Shown: positions 24,079 to 32,855 of the stretch, one piece after another
Numbering within the stretch: the first letter of the stretch is position 1
Layout: each line of letters opens with the position of its first letter
NCBI GenBank assembly: GCA_012959965.1
Contig: DUCF01000036.1
Coordinates: forward strand, 1 to 64,000
Direction: 5' to 3'
DNA from: Candidatus Thioglobus sp.
Lineage (GTDB): Bacteria; Pseudomonadota; Gammaproteobacteria; PS1; Pseudothioglobaceae
Length of the DNA stretch: 64,000 bases
Made by a program: the position numbers and the translations under genes
The notes under the pieces: model-generated
Told to the model about the DNA's origin: nothing
What the model saw: only the letters and a program-made list of their open reading frames with translations
Database searches by the model: none

Positions 24079-24118
24079 TTATTCATATAATGAATATTTA
24101 TTCGCTTTATATGAATAA
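24079..24118 (+). repeat. Perfect 12-bp inverted repeat upstream of the ABC promoter
   Basis: TTATTCATATAA (24079-24090) is the exact reverse complement of TTATATGAATAA (24107-24118), with a 16-base spacer. It ends 13 bases before the -35 box. Confidence 0.8.
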
Positions 24119-24125
24119 TATGAAG

Positions 24126-24141
24126 TTATTGTTGACAATAA
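24126..24141 (+). promoter_or_regulatory. Candidate operator, 16-bp palindrome over the -35 box
   Basis: TTATTGT-TG-ACAATAA is a perfect palindrome with 7-bp arms. It covers the TTGACA -35 element, so a bound protein would block RNA polymerase. Its core TTGT-N2-ACAA matches the two copies at 23870-23905. Confidence 0.6.
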
Positions 24142-24161
24142 TTAAATCGTAAGCGTATATT
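24132..24161 (+). promoter_or_regulatory. sigma70-type promoter of the ABC transporter operon
   Basis: TTGACA (24132-24137), an 18-base spacer and TATATT (24156-24161). Transcription would start near 24168, giving a leader of about 95 nt before the ATG at 24264. Confidence 0.65.
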
Positions 24162-24263
24162 CAAACGAGCTATTAAAAAAACTTTATATATTTAGATATA
24201 GTTGCGACTGGTTTTAACTATGGCTGGAATAAAAAACTTAATATAATAAATAGGAGAGTTACA

Positions 24264-25598
24264 ATGAGCGAAAAACACGAAATAACTCGCAGACAGTTTA
24301 CAAAAGCTGGTCTTGCGGTTGCTGCTATGCCGATGTTTTATACAAAAGGCGCATGGGCGGCAAAAGATTTTGCCAACAACCCTGGCAATTCATCTAAGAT
24401 AACATTAGGATTCAACGTACCCCAAACAGGTGCTTATGCTGACGAAGGAGCGGACGAGTTAAGAGCTTTCAAATTAGCAGTAAAGCACCTTAATGGAGAA
24501 GGCGATGGCGGTCTAATGAACACCATGAAACCTATGAATCTCAAAGGTAATGGCGTTCTAGGCAAGAAAGTTACTTATGTAACTGGCGATACGCAAACTA
24601 AGTCTGACGCCGCACGAGCTTCTGCAAAACGTATGATTGAAAAAGATGGTGTCATTATGTTTTCTGGAGGTTCTTCATCTGGCGTTGCTATTGCGGTACA
24701 AGGATTGGCACAAGAACTGGGTGTTTTGTTTATGGCCGGCTTGACGCACTCTAACGACACCACGGGTAAAGACAAGCGTCGTTATGGCTTCCGTCACTTC
24801 TTTAATGCCAAGATGTCTGGTTCAGCACTGGGCCCGGTTCTAAAAGAAGAAATGGGAACAAATCGCAAGGCTTACCACCTAACTGCAGACTACACTTGGG
24901 GCTGGACTCAGGAGCAATCCATCCAAGAAACAACAGAGGGTCTAGGTTGGTCAACTACAGCAAAAGTAAGAACTCCTGTTGGTGCGGGTGACTTCTCTCA
25001 GTTCATTACACCGATACTGAACTCTGGTGCAGACACGCTAATCCTTAATCACTATGGCAAGGATATGATCAACTCACTAACACAAGCAGTACAGTTTGGT
25101 TTGCGCGACAAACAAGTGAATGGCAAGAACTTTGAGATTATCGTTCCTCTATATTCACGCTTAATGGCTCAAGGTGCAGGTAAAAACTTAGAAGGCATTC
25201 TTGGTACAGCAAACTGGGACTGGCAGCTTCAAGACGAAGGCTCAAAAGCATTCGTTAAATCGTTCGGCACAGAGTATGGCTTCCCGCCATCAATGGCAGC
25301 ACAGACTTGCTATGTACAAACGTTGCTTTATGCCAACGCTTGTGAAAATGCCGGCACCTTCTATCCACCTGAAGTGATTAGAGAGCTAGAAGGATTTAAG
25401 TTTGATGGTATGGGTAATGGTGCTACAGAGTATCGTGCAGAAGATCACCAGTGCTTTAAAGACGTTCTGGTTGTACGTGGTAAATCAAATCCGTCAAGCC
25501 AATACGACTTGTTGGACATTGTTAAAGAAGTGCCGCGTGCTGATGTTGAGTACGATGCCTCTATCTTTGGTGGTGAATTAGGTCCTTACGAAGTATAA
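24264..25598 (+). CDS. LivK-type substrate-binding protein, Tat-exported
   Basis: This periplasmic receptor belongs to the hydrophobic amino acid / amide (HAAT) ABC family. The N-terminus carries a twin-arginine signal (TRRQFTKAG at residues 8-16, then AVAAMPMF and cleavage near AWA). The type I periplasmic fold follows (ITLGFNVPQTGAYADEG, FSGGSSSGVAIAVQ). Tat export implies folding in the cytoplasm, which is less common for this family. The ribosome site is TAGGAG. It is the first gene of the operon with permeases and ATPases. The ligand is unknown; the linked CoA ligase favours an organic acid or amide over a plain amino acid. Confidence 0.9.
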   Translation: MSEKHEITRRQFTKAGLAVAAMPMFYTKGAWAAKDFANNPGNSSKITLGFNVPQTGAYADEGADELRAFKLAVKHLNGEGDGGLMNTMKPMNLKGNGVLGKKVTYVTGDTQTKSDAARASAKRMIEKDGVIMFSGGSSSGVAIAVQGLAQELGVLFMAGLTHSNDTTGKDKRRYGFRHFFNAKMSGSALGPVLKEEMGTNRKAYHLTADYTWGWTQEQSIQETTEGLGWSTTAKVRTPVGAGDFSQFITPILNSGADTLILNHYGKDMINSLTQAVQFGLRDKQVNGKNFEIIVPLYSRLMAQGAGKNLEGILGTANWDWQLQDEGSKAFVKSFGTEYGFPPSMAAQTCYVQTLLYANACENAGTFYPPEVIRELEGFKFDGMGNGATEYRAEDHQCFKDVLVVRGKSNPSSQYDLLDIVKEVPRADVEYDASIFGGELGPYEV

Positions 25599-25682
25599 AC
25601 TTGGATCAAACTAGACACTGATTGCACACACTTGCAATCAGTGTTTTTCAGACAAAACATATAAAAAAAAGGGAGTGGGATC

Positions 25683-26699
25683 GTGGATGCGATACTAATG
25701 CAATTACTAAACGGCCTTGATAAAGGTGGCGCCTACGCACTTATTGCGCTTGGACTGACGCTTGTTTTCGGAACACTAGGTGTAGTCAACTTTGCCCATG
25801 GTGCGCTCTTTTTATTGGGTGCTTTTTGCGCCGTAACATTTCAAAAAATATTAACCATTTCAAAAAAAATACTAGACCCTAGTATTACTTATTTTGATGC
25901 CTATATAGAGCAACCCTATTTAGAAATTTGGTTTGGAGAGACAGGGCTTGCCATCATAGATTATGCGGTACCCCTCTCTATAATTGTAACTATACCAACC
26001 ATGTTATTAATCGGCCTTGCGATGGAACGCGGCCTGATCAGACACTTTTACAAACGAACTCACGCAGAGCAAATATTAGTTACCTTTGGTTTAGCCATTG
26101 TTCTGCAAGAAGTCATTCGTCACTTCTTTGGTGCTAATCCGATTCCTACGCCGGCACCAGATATTGTTTCTGGTAGTGCAGCCGTTGGCACCTGGATTGG
26201 CCTTGGCGAAAATTTTGTCTACCCATGGTGGCGACTGATTTACCTGGCAGTTTCTACTGCTATCATTTCTTCAGTATTTGCCTTTCTCCATCTCACCACT
26301 TTCGGGATGGTGGTTCGTGCAGGCATGTATGATCGCCAAATGGTAGCTTTCCTGGGTATCAATGTCCAAAGAAAATTTACCATCATATTCGGCTTGGCAG
26401 CCGTTGTTGCTGGCGTTGCCGGTGCGATGTACGCACCCATTCTTCCGCCAGATTATCATATGGGCATGGATTTTTTAGTGATCTCCTTCGTTATTGTAGT
26501 CGTTGGTGGCATGGGCTCTCTCAGAGGTGCGGTTGCTGCAGGTTTTTTGCTTGGCATCCTCCAGTCGTTAGCTTCGATGACCGCGGTGAGTTCACTGTTG
26601 CCGGGCATTGACCAGATTATTATCTATTTAGTTGCCGTTATAATCCTATTAACACGACCAAGAGGCTTGATGGGGCGTAAGGGCGTTATGGAGGATTAA
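25683..26699 (+). CDS. ABC transporter permease, LivH type
   Basis: The first of two inner-membrane permeases, with about eight to nine hydrophobic segments. The family pattern is seen in [20 protein letters not shown] at the start and [17 protein letters not shown], the cytoplasmic coupling loop that contacts the ATPase. The start is a GTG at 25683 behind GGGAGTGGGA. There are 338 residues. Its stop overlaps the next start (TAATG). Confidence 0.92.
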   Translation: MDAILMQLLNGLDKGGAYALIALGLTLVFGTLGVVNFAHGALFLLGAFCAVTFQKILTISKKILDPSITYFDAYIEQPYLEIWFGETGLAIIDYAVPLSIIVTIPTMLLIGLAMERGLIRHFYKRTHAEQILVTFGLAIVLQEVIRHFFGANPIPTPAPDIVSGSAAVGTWIGLGENFVYPWWRLIYLAVSTAIISSVFAFLHLTTFGMVVRAGMYDRQMVAFLGINVQRKFTIIFGLAAVVAGVAGAMYAPILPPDYHMGMDFLVISFVIVVVGGMGSLRGAVAAGFLLGILQSLASMTAVSSLLPGIDQIIIYLVAVIILLTRPRGLMGRKGVMED

Positions 26700-27847
26700 T
26701 GATGAAACAACTAATGAATTTATTAAAAAAACAGAGTGATTTAACTACTATCTTGATGTTTGCTGCAGGTGTACTAACAATGCCAATCTGGCTTGATCCT
26801 ATCGGTGCGAATTATCCAGATCTATTGCAAAAATTTGTTATTTTCGGCATCTTTGCCGTTGGCTACAATATCTTGTTTGGTCTCACTGGGTACCTTTCCT
26901 TTGGTCATGCGGTCTTTCTTGGTGTGGGCTCTTATGCGGCAGTTTGGTCATTTAAATTACTGACAATGAATGTCTTACCTGCAATACTATTTGCAACTTT
27001 AATATCTGGTTTAATTGCTGCCGCTATCGGCTTTGTCAGTATGCGTCGATCTGGAATTTATTTTTCTATTTTGACGCTAGCTTTTGCGCAAATGTTTTAT
27101 AACTTGGCGTACTCAGTGTTAATTCCAATTACCAATGGAGAAACCGGGCTGCAATTAAGAATGCACGACCCTAGAATCATAGACAATTATTTTTCCGACC
27201 CCCTACCCGGGCTTCCATCCACAGACTTTTTTGGCATGTCAATGAATGGTTATTCTGGCTTCTATTTCTGTGCAGTAGTATTAATTCTGGCCTTCTATAT
27301 TGCGATGAAGATATTTCGTTCACCCTTCGGTATGAAGCTGAAAGCAATTAAATCAAATCAACACAGAATGCGCTACACTGGCAGTGATACGCGTCCTTAC
27401 TTGATAACAGCTTTTATAATTTCGGGAATGTTTGCGGGTCTTGCTGGTGCACTACTGGCAGTCACAGATCCACTCGCAGGCGCTGAAAGAATGCAATGGA
27501 CAGCATCAGGCGAGGTCATTCTTATGACAATTCTAGGTGGTGTTGGTACACTATACGGACCGCTTCTGGGTGTTGGCATTATTAAGTATCTAGAGAATAT
27601 TTTTTCTACAATTAATGAATCAGTGCTGCAACAATTCTTTTCATTCCTACCACAATGGGGTGAAAATATTATGGTTTCTGTAGTCTCACCGTTTGTTGGT
27701 GAGGGTTGGCATTTAACCCTTGGCGTGCTATTTATGATAATCATAATTTTCCTACCAGGCGGCCTAATGGAAGGCTTTAGCAGAATCCAAAAACGCTATC
27801 GAAAGGCTAAAATTAAAGACAACCAAAGCGACAGCACAAAGGAGTAG
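26699..27847 (+). CDS. ABC transporter permease, LivM type
   Basis: The second permease of the HAAT importer, with 382 residues and multiple transmembrane helices. Typical elements are [19 protein letters not shown] and [19 protein letters not shown], and the coupling region [23 protein letters not shown] (in part). GGAGG precedes the twin ATGATG start, so either the first or second Met may be used. A charged tail ends the protein. Confidence 0.92.
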   Translation: MMKQLMNLLKKQSDLTTILMFAAGVLTMPIWLDPIGANYPDLLQKFVIFGIFAVGYNILFGLTGYLSFGHAVFLGVGSYAAVWSFKLLTMNVLPAILFATLISGLIAAAIGFVSMRRSGIYFSILTLAFAQMFYNLAYSVLIPITNGETGLQLRMHDPRIIDNYFSDPLPGLPSTDFFGMSMNGYSGFYFCAVVLILAFYIAMKIFRSPFGMKLKAIKSNQHRMRYTGSDTRPYLITAFIISGMFAGLAGALLAVTDPLAGAERMQWTASGEVILMTILGGVGTLYGPLLGVGIIKYLENIFSTINESVLQQFFSFLPQWGENIMVSVVSPFVGEGWHLTLGVLFMIIIIFLPGGLMEGFSRIQKRYRKAKIKDNQSDSTKE

Positions 27848-27851
27848 AACT

Positions 27852-28616
27852 ATGACAGATACTGTTTTAAGAATTTCAAATGTAAATAAAGCCTTTGGCG
27901 GCCTTCAGGCATTAAGTGATATTAATTTAAATATCGAAAAAGGCAAGGTGCACGCGATTATCGGCCCTAATGGTGCCGGAAAATCAACTTTATTAAATGT
28001 TTGTGTGGGCTTACTAACACCGGATTCAGGAACAGTTACCTTTAATGGCGGCACAAACGTTATTGGTAAAAGTCCTCATGAAATCAACCAAATGGGGTTG
28101 GCCAGAGTATTTCAAACTCCAGAAATATTTCCCGACTTGAGTTTGTTAGACAATGTCATGATACCGGCTTTTGCAAAGCGTGATGGCGCCTTTCATTTTA
28201 AGTTGTTTCAAAGCCTTTCTGGCGAAACTAAAATCACTCAAGAGGCCACAGAAATACTGGCAAGTGTAGGTATGGATGACAAATTAAATGTGATAGCTGG
28301 CAGCTTGTCACGCGGCGACAAACGTCGCCTTGAATTAGCAATGTGTTTAATTCAACGCCCGCATTTACTATTACTCGATGAGCCTACAGCTGGAATGGCT
28401 AGACATGACACAAATAAGACAATTGAACTGCTCAAAAAAATTAAAGAAGATGGTATGACTAAAATTATTATTGAGCACGATATGCATGTGGTTTTCAGTG
28501 TTGCTGATACCATTTCAGTGCTCGCACAGGGCGCTATCATCGCCTCAGGAACTCCCGATGAAATTCGTGGCAATCCTGTTGTTCAAGAAGCTTATCTTGG
28601 CGGCGCAGAACTATGA
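27852..28616 (+). CDS. ABC transporter ATP-binding protein, LivG type
   Basis: One of two ATPases driving the importer. Walker A is GPNGAGKST near residue 38, the signature is LSRGDKRRLELA, Walker B is LLLLDEPTAGM and the switch His is in IIEHDMHVV. The signature reads SRGDK where SGGQ is common, a variation seen in LivG proteins. The ribosome site AAAGGAG precedes the ATG. It overlaps the next gene by ATGA. Confidence 0.93.
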   Translation: MTDTVLRISNVNKAFGGLQALSDINLNIEKGKVHAIIGPNGAGKSTLLNVCVGLLTPDSGTVTFNGGTNVIGKSPHEINQMGLARVFQTPEIFPDLSLLDNVMIPAFAKRDGAFHFKLFQSLSGETKITQEATEILASVGMDDKLNVIAGSLSRGDKRRLELAMCLIQRPHLLLLDEPTAGMARHDTNKTIELLKKIKEDGMTKIIIEHDMHVVFSVADTISVLAQGAIIASGTPDEIRGNPVVQEAYLGGAEL

Positions 28617-29374
28617 GTCATAAGCCCTATGCACCACACAGTGTGCCTACTACCTCCCATGGCTCGGATCCAGCATTTTTCTCCTGCTGGGATTTGCACT
28701 CTTACTACGGCGAAAGTTATATTGTCCAGGGTATTAATTTTGATGTTCGCGAAGGTGAAATTGTTGCCTTACTTGGGAGAAACGGCGCAGGAAAAACCAG
28801 CACCCTCCGCTCCATTGCACGCGCAGCTGAGCCAGAAGTTAGAAGTGGAGAAATTTGGCTAGATCACCAACCTCTTCACAACATGCAAGATTATCAGGTT
28901 GCACAACTCGGAGTTGCATTGGTGCCCGAAGATCGTTGTATTATCGGCGGTTTAACTGTTGAAGAAAACATACTGTTAGCTCAAATTGAAGAACCAATTG
29001 GCTGGTCTTTAAAGCGCATTTACGAGCACTTTCCTCGTCTTGGAGAGCGCCGAAATCAGGAAGGAATTACTCTTTCTGGTGGTGAGCAGCAAATGCTTGC
29101 CGTAGCCCGAGCCCTTGCTCGCGATATTAAACTGTTATTGCTTGATGAGCCTTATGAAGGACTGGCGCCTGTGATCGTACGTGAAATTGAGGGAATTCTT
29201 AAGGGCATAAAAAAACTCGGCATCACCACTATCATTGTAGAGCAAAATGCTGTCGCCGCGCTGCGGCTTGCCGACAGGGCCTTGATTCTTGATACTGGTG
29301 AGATTGTATTTGATGGTACGGCGCAAGAATTACTTGATAACGAAGCTCTTCGACATCAATATTTAGCTATTTGA
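28613..29374 (+). CDS. ABC transporter ATP-binding protein, LivF type
   Basis: The second ATPase: Walker A GRNGAGKTS, signature TLSGGEQQML, Walker B LLLLDEPYEGLAP, and IIVEQNAVAALRLADRA typical of LivF. The first ~20 residues (HKPYAPHSVPTTSHGSDP) are an extra N-terminal tail before the usual fold. The ATGA overlap with the previous gene sets the start. It is the last gene of the operon; paired hairpin elements follow. Confidence 0.93.
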   Translation: MSHKPYAPHSVPTTSHGSDPAFFSCWDLHSYYGESYIVQGINFDVREGEIVALLGRNGAGKTSTLRSIARAAEPEVRSGEIWLDHQPLHNMQDYQVAQLGVALVPEDRCIIGGLTVEENILLAQIEEPIGWSLKRIYEHFPRLGERRNQEGITLSGGEQQMLAVARALARDIKLLLLDEPYEGLAPVIVREIEGILKGIKKLGITTIIVEQNAVAALRLADRALILDTGEIVFDGTAQELLDNEALRHQYLAI

Positions 29375-29395
29375 TTATAACCACTTCCGCCCTCT

Positions 29396-29447
29396 CCCTC
29401 CTTGAGGGCAGCTGAAACTAGTGGACTCTCATCCACTAGTGTAAGCT
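29396..29447 (+). repeat. Two-hairpin element, copy 1
   Basis: Stem CCCTC-CTT-GAGGG, linker CAGCTGAA, then stem ACTAGTGGA-CTCTCA-TCCACTAGT (loop approximate) and tail AAGCT. The same architecture recurs at 29482-29536 with paired base changes. It lies directly after the transporter operon. Confidence 0.7.
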
Positions 29448-29481
29448 ATAAATATAAGAGTGTAATTAATCGCAAGAACCC

Positions 29482-29536
29482 CACCACCTCCCTTGGTGGC
29501 AGCTGAAACTGGTGGCCCCATCCATCAGTGGAAGCT
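29482..29536 (+). repeat. Two-hairpin element, copy 2
   Basis: Stem CCACC-TCCCTT-GGTGG, the same linker GCAGCTGAAACT, then stem ACTGGTGG...CCATCAGT and tail AAGCT. The first stem differs from copy 1 on both sides yet stays paired. Confidence 0.7.
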
Positions 29537-29688
29537 TTAAAAGTCGACTCAAAATAGAGGGCTTTACACCTTCGTAAGGCACCACAAAGGCATGGGATAC
29601 ATCCAAAGACTTATAAAAATTACAATAAAATTTCGATTTAAGTACTAACTATAATTTACATTCATTGCCAGAAAAACTGGCGATCAAG

Positions 29689-29716
29689 AAAAAGCGGCAA
29701 TAGCCGCTTTTTTTTC
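29689..29716 (-). terminator. Terminator of acs
   Basis: AAAAAGCGGC-AATA-GCCGCTTTTTTTT is symmetrical and can act on the minus strand just after the acs stop. A near copy lies at 19142-19173. Confidence 0.85.
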
Positions 29717-29721
29717 ATTCG

Positions 29722-31635
29722 TTAAATTCGATTCTTAATTAACTCCTCAACCACAGAGGGGTCTGCCAACGTTGAAGTGTCTCCTAAGTTTGAAAAGTCG
29801 TTCTCAGCAATCTTCCTTAGTATTCGACGCATGATTTTTCCGGAACGTGTTTTTGGCAATCCAGGAGAGAATTGAATCTTATCAATAGTTGCAATAGGTC
29901 CAATCTCCTTTCTAACTAAAGCAACAAGTTCGCCCTTAAGCAACTCACTAGGCTCCGATCCCGCCATTATAGAAACATAAGCATAAATGCCTTGACCCTT
30001 TATGTTATGAGGCATACCAACAACGGCCGCCTCACTCACCGATTCATGCAATACCAGTGCAGACTCAATTTCTGCCGTACCTAAACGGTGGCCAGAGATA
30101 TTAAGTACATCATCAACTCGTCCTGTAATCCAATAATAACCATCCGCATCACGCTTGACACCATCACCAGCAAAATACTTGCCGGGGTAAGTTGAGAAAT
30201 AAGCCTCTATAAAGCGCTGATGATTATTGTATAGTGTGCGCATTTGCCCTGGCCAAGACTGTGCAATAACCAATACACCCTCTGCCTCGCCTTCCATCAC
30301 CTCACCTTTTTCACTTAAAACTTGTGGAACAATGCCAAAAAAAGGCTTCGAAGCTGAACCTGGTTTTAATTCAGTTGCAAATGGCATCGGAGTAATCATA
30401 TGACCACCGGTCTCAGTTTGCCACCAAGTGTCGACAACTGGGCATTTACCTTTTCCAATAACATTGAAATACCACTCCCACGCCTCCGGGTTAATCGGTT
30501 CACCAACCGTGCCCAAAATCTTCAGACTGGATCTGTCTGTCTTCTCAACAAATTCATCGCCTGCACCCATCAATGCGCGTATCGCCGTTGGCGCTGTATA
30601 AAAAGTATTTACTTGATGTTTATCGACAACTTGCCAAAAACGCGAAGCATCGGGGTAGTTTGGCACACCTTCAAACATTAGCGTGGTTGCGCCGTTAGCC
30701 AAAGGACCGTAAACAATATAAGAATGACCGGTTACCCAGCCCACATCAGCAGTACACCAATACACATCACCTTGCTGATAATCGAAGGTGTATTTATGCG
30801 TCATTGCGGCGTATAAAAGATAGCCGCCAGAGGTGTGTAACACGCCTTTTGGTTTGCCGGTAGACCCCGAGGTGTAGAGAATAAATAAAGGCGTTTCCGC
30901 ATCAAACATTTCACAAGGGCAAGCTTCGGATTGAGTGGCAACCAAATCATGATACCAAACATCCTTCTTACCCCAGTTAATCGCGCCGCTGGTACGCTCA
31001 ACAACCACAACCGCATCAACACAAGGGCAGTCTTGTACTGCCCTGTCGACATTGGCCTTTAAAGGTGTGGCTTTACCACCACGTACACCTTCATCGGCAG
31101 TAATAACAATCTTGCATTCACAATCAAGAATTCTATCCCGCAAAGCATCGGGTGAGAAGCCACCAAAAACAACGGAGTGTATGGCTCCAATTCTAGCGCA
31201 GGCCAGCATTGCAACAGAGGCTTCGACAATCATCGGCATATACAAGCAAACTCGATCGCCTTTCACGACACCGAGACTTTTTAAACCATTAGCGAACTTG
31301 CATACTTTTTTATAGAGTGCGTTGTAAGTAATCGACTCGCTAACATTTGGATCATCGCCCTCCCAAATAATCGCCACTTGCTCGCCACGTTCAGCCAAGT
31401 GTCGATCCAAGCAATTGTAAGCAACGTTCAAACTTGCCCCTTCAAACCAAGCAATTTTCCCTTGTGAATAATCGACATTAGAGACACTGTCCCATTCTTT
31501 ATCCCATTCTATAAAAATCCTCGCTTGCTCTGCCCAAAACGCGTCCGAATCCTCAATGGACTTCTGGTACATTAACTCGTATTGATCTGGATTAATCAGT
31601 GGATCTCTATCGATTGGTTCAGGCATGTAGGTCAT
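29722..31635 (-). CDS. acs: Acetyl-CoA synthetase
   Basis: Acs activates acetate with ATP and CoA in the cytoplasm. Its 637 residues carry [68 protein letters not shown] (in part) and the C-terminal [17 protein letters not shown] with the acetylatable catalytic Lys. Its 3' end and terminator are duplicated in decayed form at 19141-19265, so this gene borders the accessory island. It is a different, more canonical enzyme than the prpE-type ligase in the island. Confidence 0.96.
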   Translation of the reverse strand: MTYMPEPIDRDPLINPDQYELMYQKSIEDSDAFWAEQARIFIEWDKEWDSVSNVDYSQGKIAWFEGASLNVAYNCLDRHLAERGEQVAIIWEGDDPNVSESITYNALYKKVCKFANGLKSLGVVKGDRVCLYMPMIVEASVAMLACARIGAIHSVVFGGFSPDALRDRILDCECKIVITADEGVRGGKATPLKANVDRAVQDCPCVDAVVVVERTSGAINWGKKDVWYHDLVATQSEACPCEMFDAETPLFILYTSGSTGKPKGVLHTSGGYLLYAAMTHKYTFDYQQGDVYWCTADVGWVTGHSYIVYGPLANGATTLMFEGVPNYPDASRFWQVVDKHQVNTFYTAPTAIRALMGAGDEFVEKTDRSSLKILGTVGEPINPEAWEWYFNVIGKGKCPVVDTWWQTETGGHMITPMPFATELKPGSASKPFFGIVPQVLSEKGEVMEGEAEGVLVIAQSWPGQMRTLYNNHQRFIEAYFSTYPGKYFAGDGVKRDADGYYWITGRVDDVLNISGHRLGTAEIESALVLHESVSEAAVVGMPHNIKGQGIYAYVSIMAGSEPSELLKGELVALVRKEIGPIATIDKIQFSPGLPKTRSGKIMRRILRKIAENDFSNLGDTSTLADPSVVEELIKNRI

Positions 31636-31727
31636 TGGTTTTTATCTGAATTGAAGGAATAATATAGCTCAATGTTACCAAATCCTTGAATCAATGAATA
31701 GGCAATATAAAGTCTTTTTCATGAGAT

Positions 31728-31755
31728 AAAAAAAATGACGCTTTCGCGTCATTTT
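31728..31755 (-). terminator. Rho-independent terminator of rpoZ
   Basis: On the minus strand AAAATGACGC-GAAA-GCGTCATTTT is followed by further Ts. It lies 23 bases after the rpoZ stop and separates it from acs. Confidence 0.9.
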
Positions 31756-31777
31756 GATTGTGGATGCTTGGTGAGAT

Positions 31778-32110
31778 TTACTCTTTTTCAACAGTCAAGT
31801 CATCACTTTCAGTGTCCAGCGCTGTCACAGAAAGCTCTTCTGCAACTTCACCCATTTTTGCCTCAGCGGTGCGTTTGTCATGAGCTGTTAACTCTTCCTC
31901 CATTGCATATTCTTCAGTTAAGATAGAGGCGTTAATCAAGCCCGCTTCAATTTCTCTCAAAGCCAATACTGTTGGCTTATCTTTACCGCCATCTAGGGTT
32001 GATTTATAGCCACCCGAATTCAATTGATGGGCGCGTTTTGCTGCAACCAAAACCAATTCAAATCTATTTTCGACATGCTCTAAACACTCTTCAACTGTTA
32101 CTCTTGCCAT
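31778..32110 (-). CDS. rpoZ: RNA polymerase omega subunit
   Basis: Omega helps assemble beta-prime into RNA polymerase. The N-terminal core [29 protein letters not shown] and [11 protein letters not shown] is the family signature. The C-terminus is a long acidic tail ([19 protein letters not shown]), bringing the length to 110 residues. It is divergent from dnaQ. The usual downstream spoT and upstream gmk are not adjacent here. Confidence 0.94.
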   Translation of the reverse strand: MARVTVEECLEHVENRFELVLVAAKRAHQLNSGGYKSTLDGGKDKPTVLALREIEAGLINASILTEEYAMEEELTAHDKRTAEAKMGEVAEELSVTALDTESDDLTVEKE

Positions 32111-32144
32111 AATCTTAAAAAACCTTAATTACTGAGATGATAAA

Positions 32145-32843
32145 ATGAAGCAATTTTACGCGAAATCACCTAATATGGAAAGGCTAATTGTTCTTGATAC
32201 TGAAACCACTGGTATCGAACCCTCGGAGGGTCATCGAATCATCGAAGTGGGCGCTGTGCAAATTCTTGATAGAGATATTACCGAGCTAGAATTTCATCGC
32301 TATTTACAACCCAATCGAAATGTTGGTGAATCTGTCAATATTCACGGCATTAGCGATAATTTTTTAAAAGACAAACCACAATTTAGTGCTATTGCCGAAG
32401 ACTTTATCGCTTTTGTTGAAGGCGCTACTTTGGTTATTCATAACGCTCCCTTCGATCTCGGATTTCTCAATAATGAATTAAGACTGATTGGCTTTAAGAA
32501 AAAAATTGAAGACATTTGTGACATCATTGATACACTGGAATTATCTAAAGAGCAGCGCCCCGGTACGATGCATAATTTAGATGCACTTTGTCGTCGTTTT
32601 GAAATTGACGCCAGTGCTCGTACTATTCATGGGGCCTTGCTCGACGCGCAAATCCTTGCTCAAGTTTATTTGGCAATGACGGGCGGTCAGTCAAACTTAT
32701 TCCAAGAGGCAAACCCTACAGAAATAATAGGAGAGGTCGCCACGCCTATTAAAACAATGAGCAACGACAACAATAAAATTAAAGTTATTTATGCGAATGA
32801 TGATGAAATTAAAGCGCACGAAAATTACTTCCAACATTCATAG
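32145..32843 (+). CDS. dnaQ: DNA polymerase III epsilon subunit (3'-5' exonuclease)
   Basis: Epsilon is the proofreading exonuclease of the replicative polymerase. Exo I is VLDTETTGIEP, Exo II HNAPFDLGFLN and Exo III-epsilon HGALLDAQILAQVY, giving the DEDDh catalytic set. The C-terminal tail that binds the alpha subunit is present. Two starts are possible, the ATG at 32145 or the ATG at 32175 (MERLIVLD), and the latter fits family lengths slightly better. Neither has a strong ribosome site. Confidence 0.93.
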   Translation: MKQFYAKSPNMERLIVLDTETTGIEPSEGHRIIEVGAVQILDRDITELEFHRYLQPNRNVGESVNIHGISDNFLKDKPQFSAIAEDFIAFVEGATLVIHNAPFDLGFLNNELRLIGFKKKIEDICDIIDTLELSKEQRPGTMHNLDALCRRFEIDASARTIHGALLDAQILAQVYLAMTGGQSNLFQEANPTEIIGEVATPIKTMSNDNNKIKVIYANDDEIKAHENYFQHS

Positions 32844-32855
32844 TCTGGAGCGGCA

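Larger units (their letters stand above)
23533..24263. promoter_or_regulatory. AT-rich divergent regulatory region, gntR / ABC transporter
   Basis: These 731 bases contain no credible gene. They hold small repeats (the tandem GTGCTTTTTGTCAACAAT, tandem CTTTTGAA near 23681-23696 and the inverted repeat AGTTAC-ATT-GTAACT at 23667-23681), a 12-bp inverted repeat at 24079-24118 and a good promoter at 24132-24161. It is unusually long for this compact genome. Confidence 0.6.

Noticed and set aside
29396..29536. Two-hairpin elements as ordinary terminators of livF
   Set aside because: No T-run follows either stem, and the shared linker and tail are not expected for terminators. Reported instead as a structured repeat.
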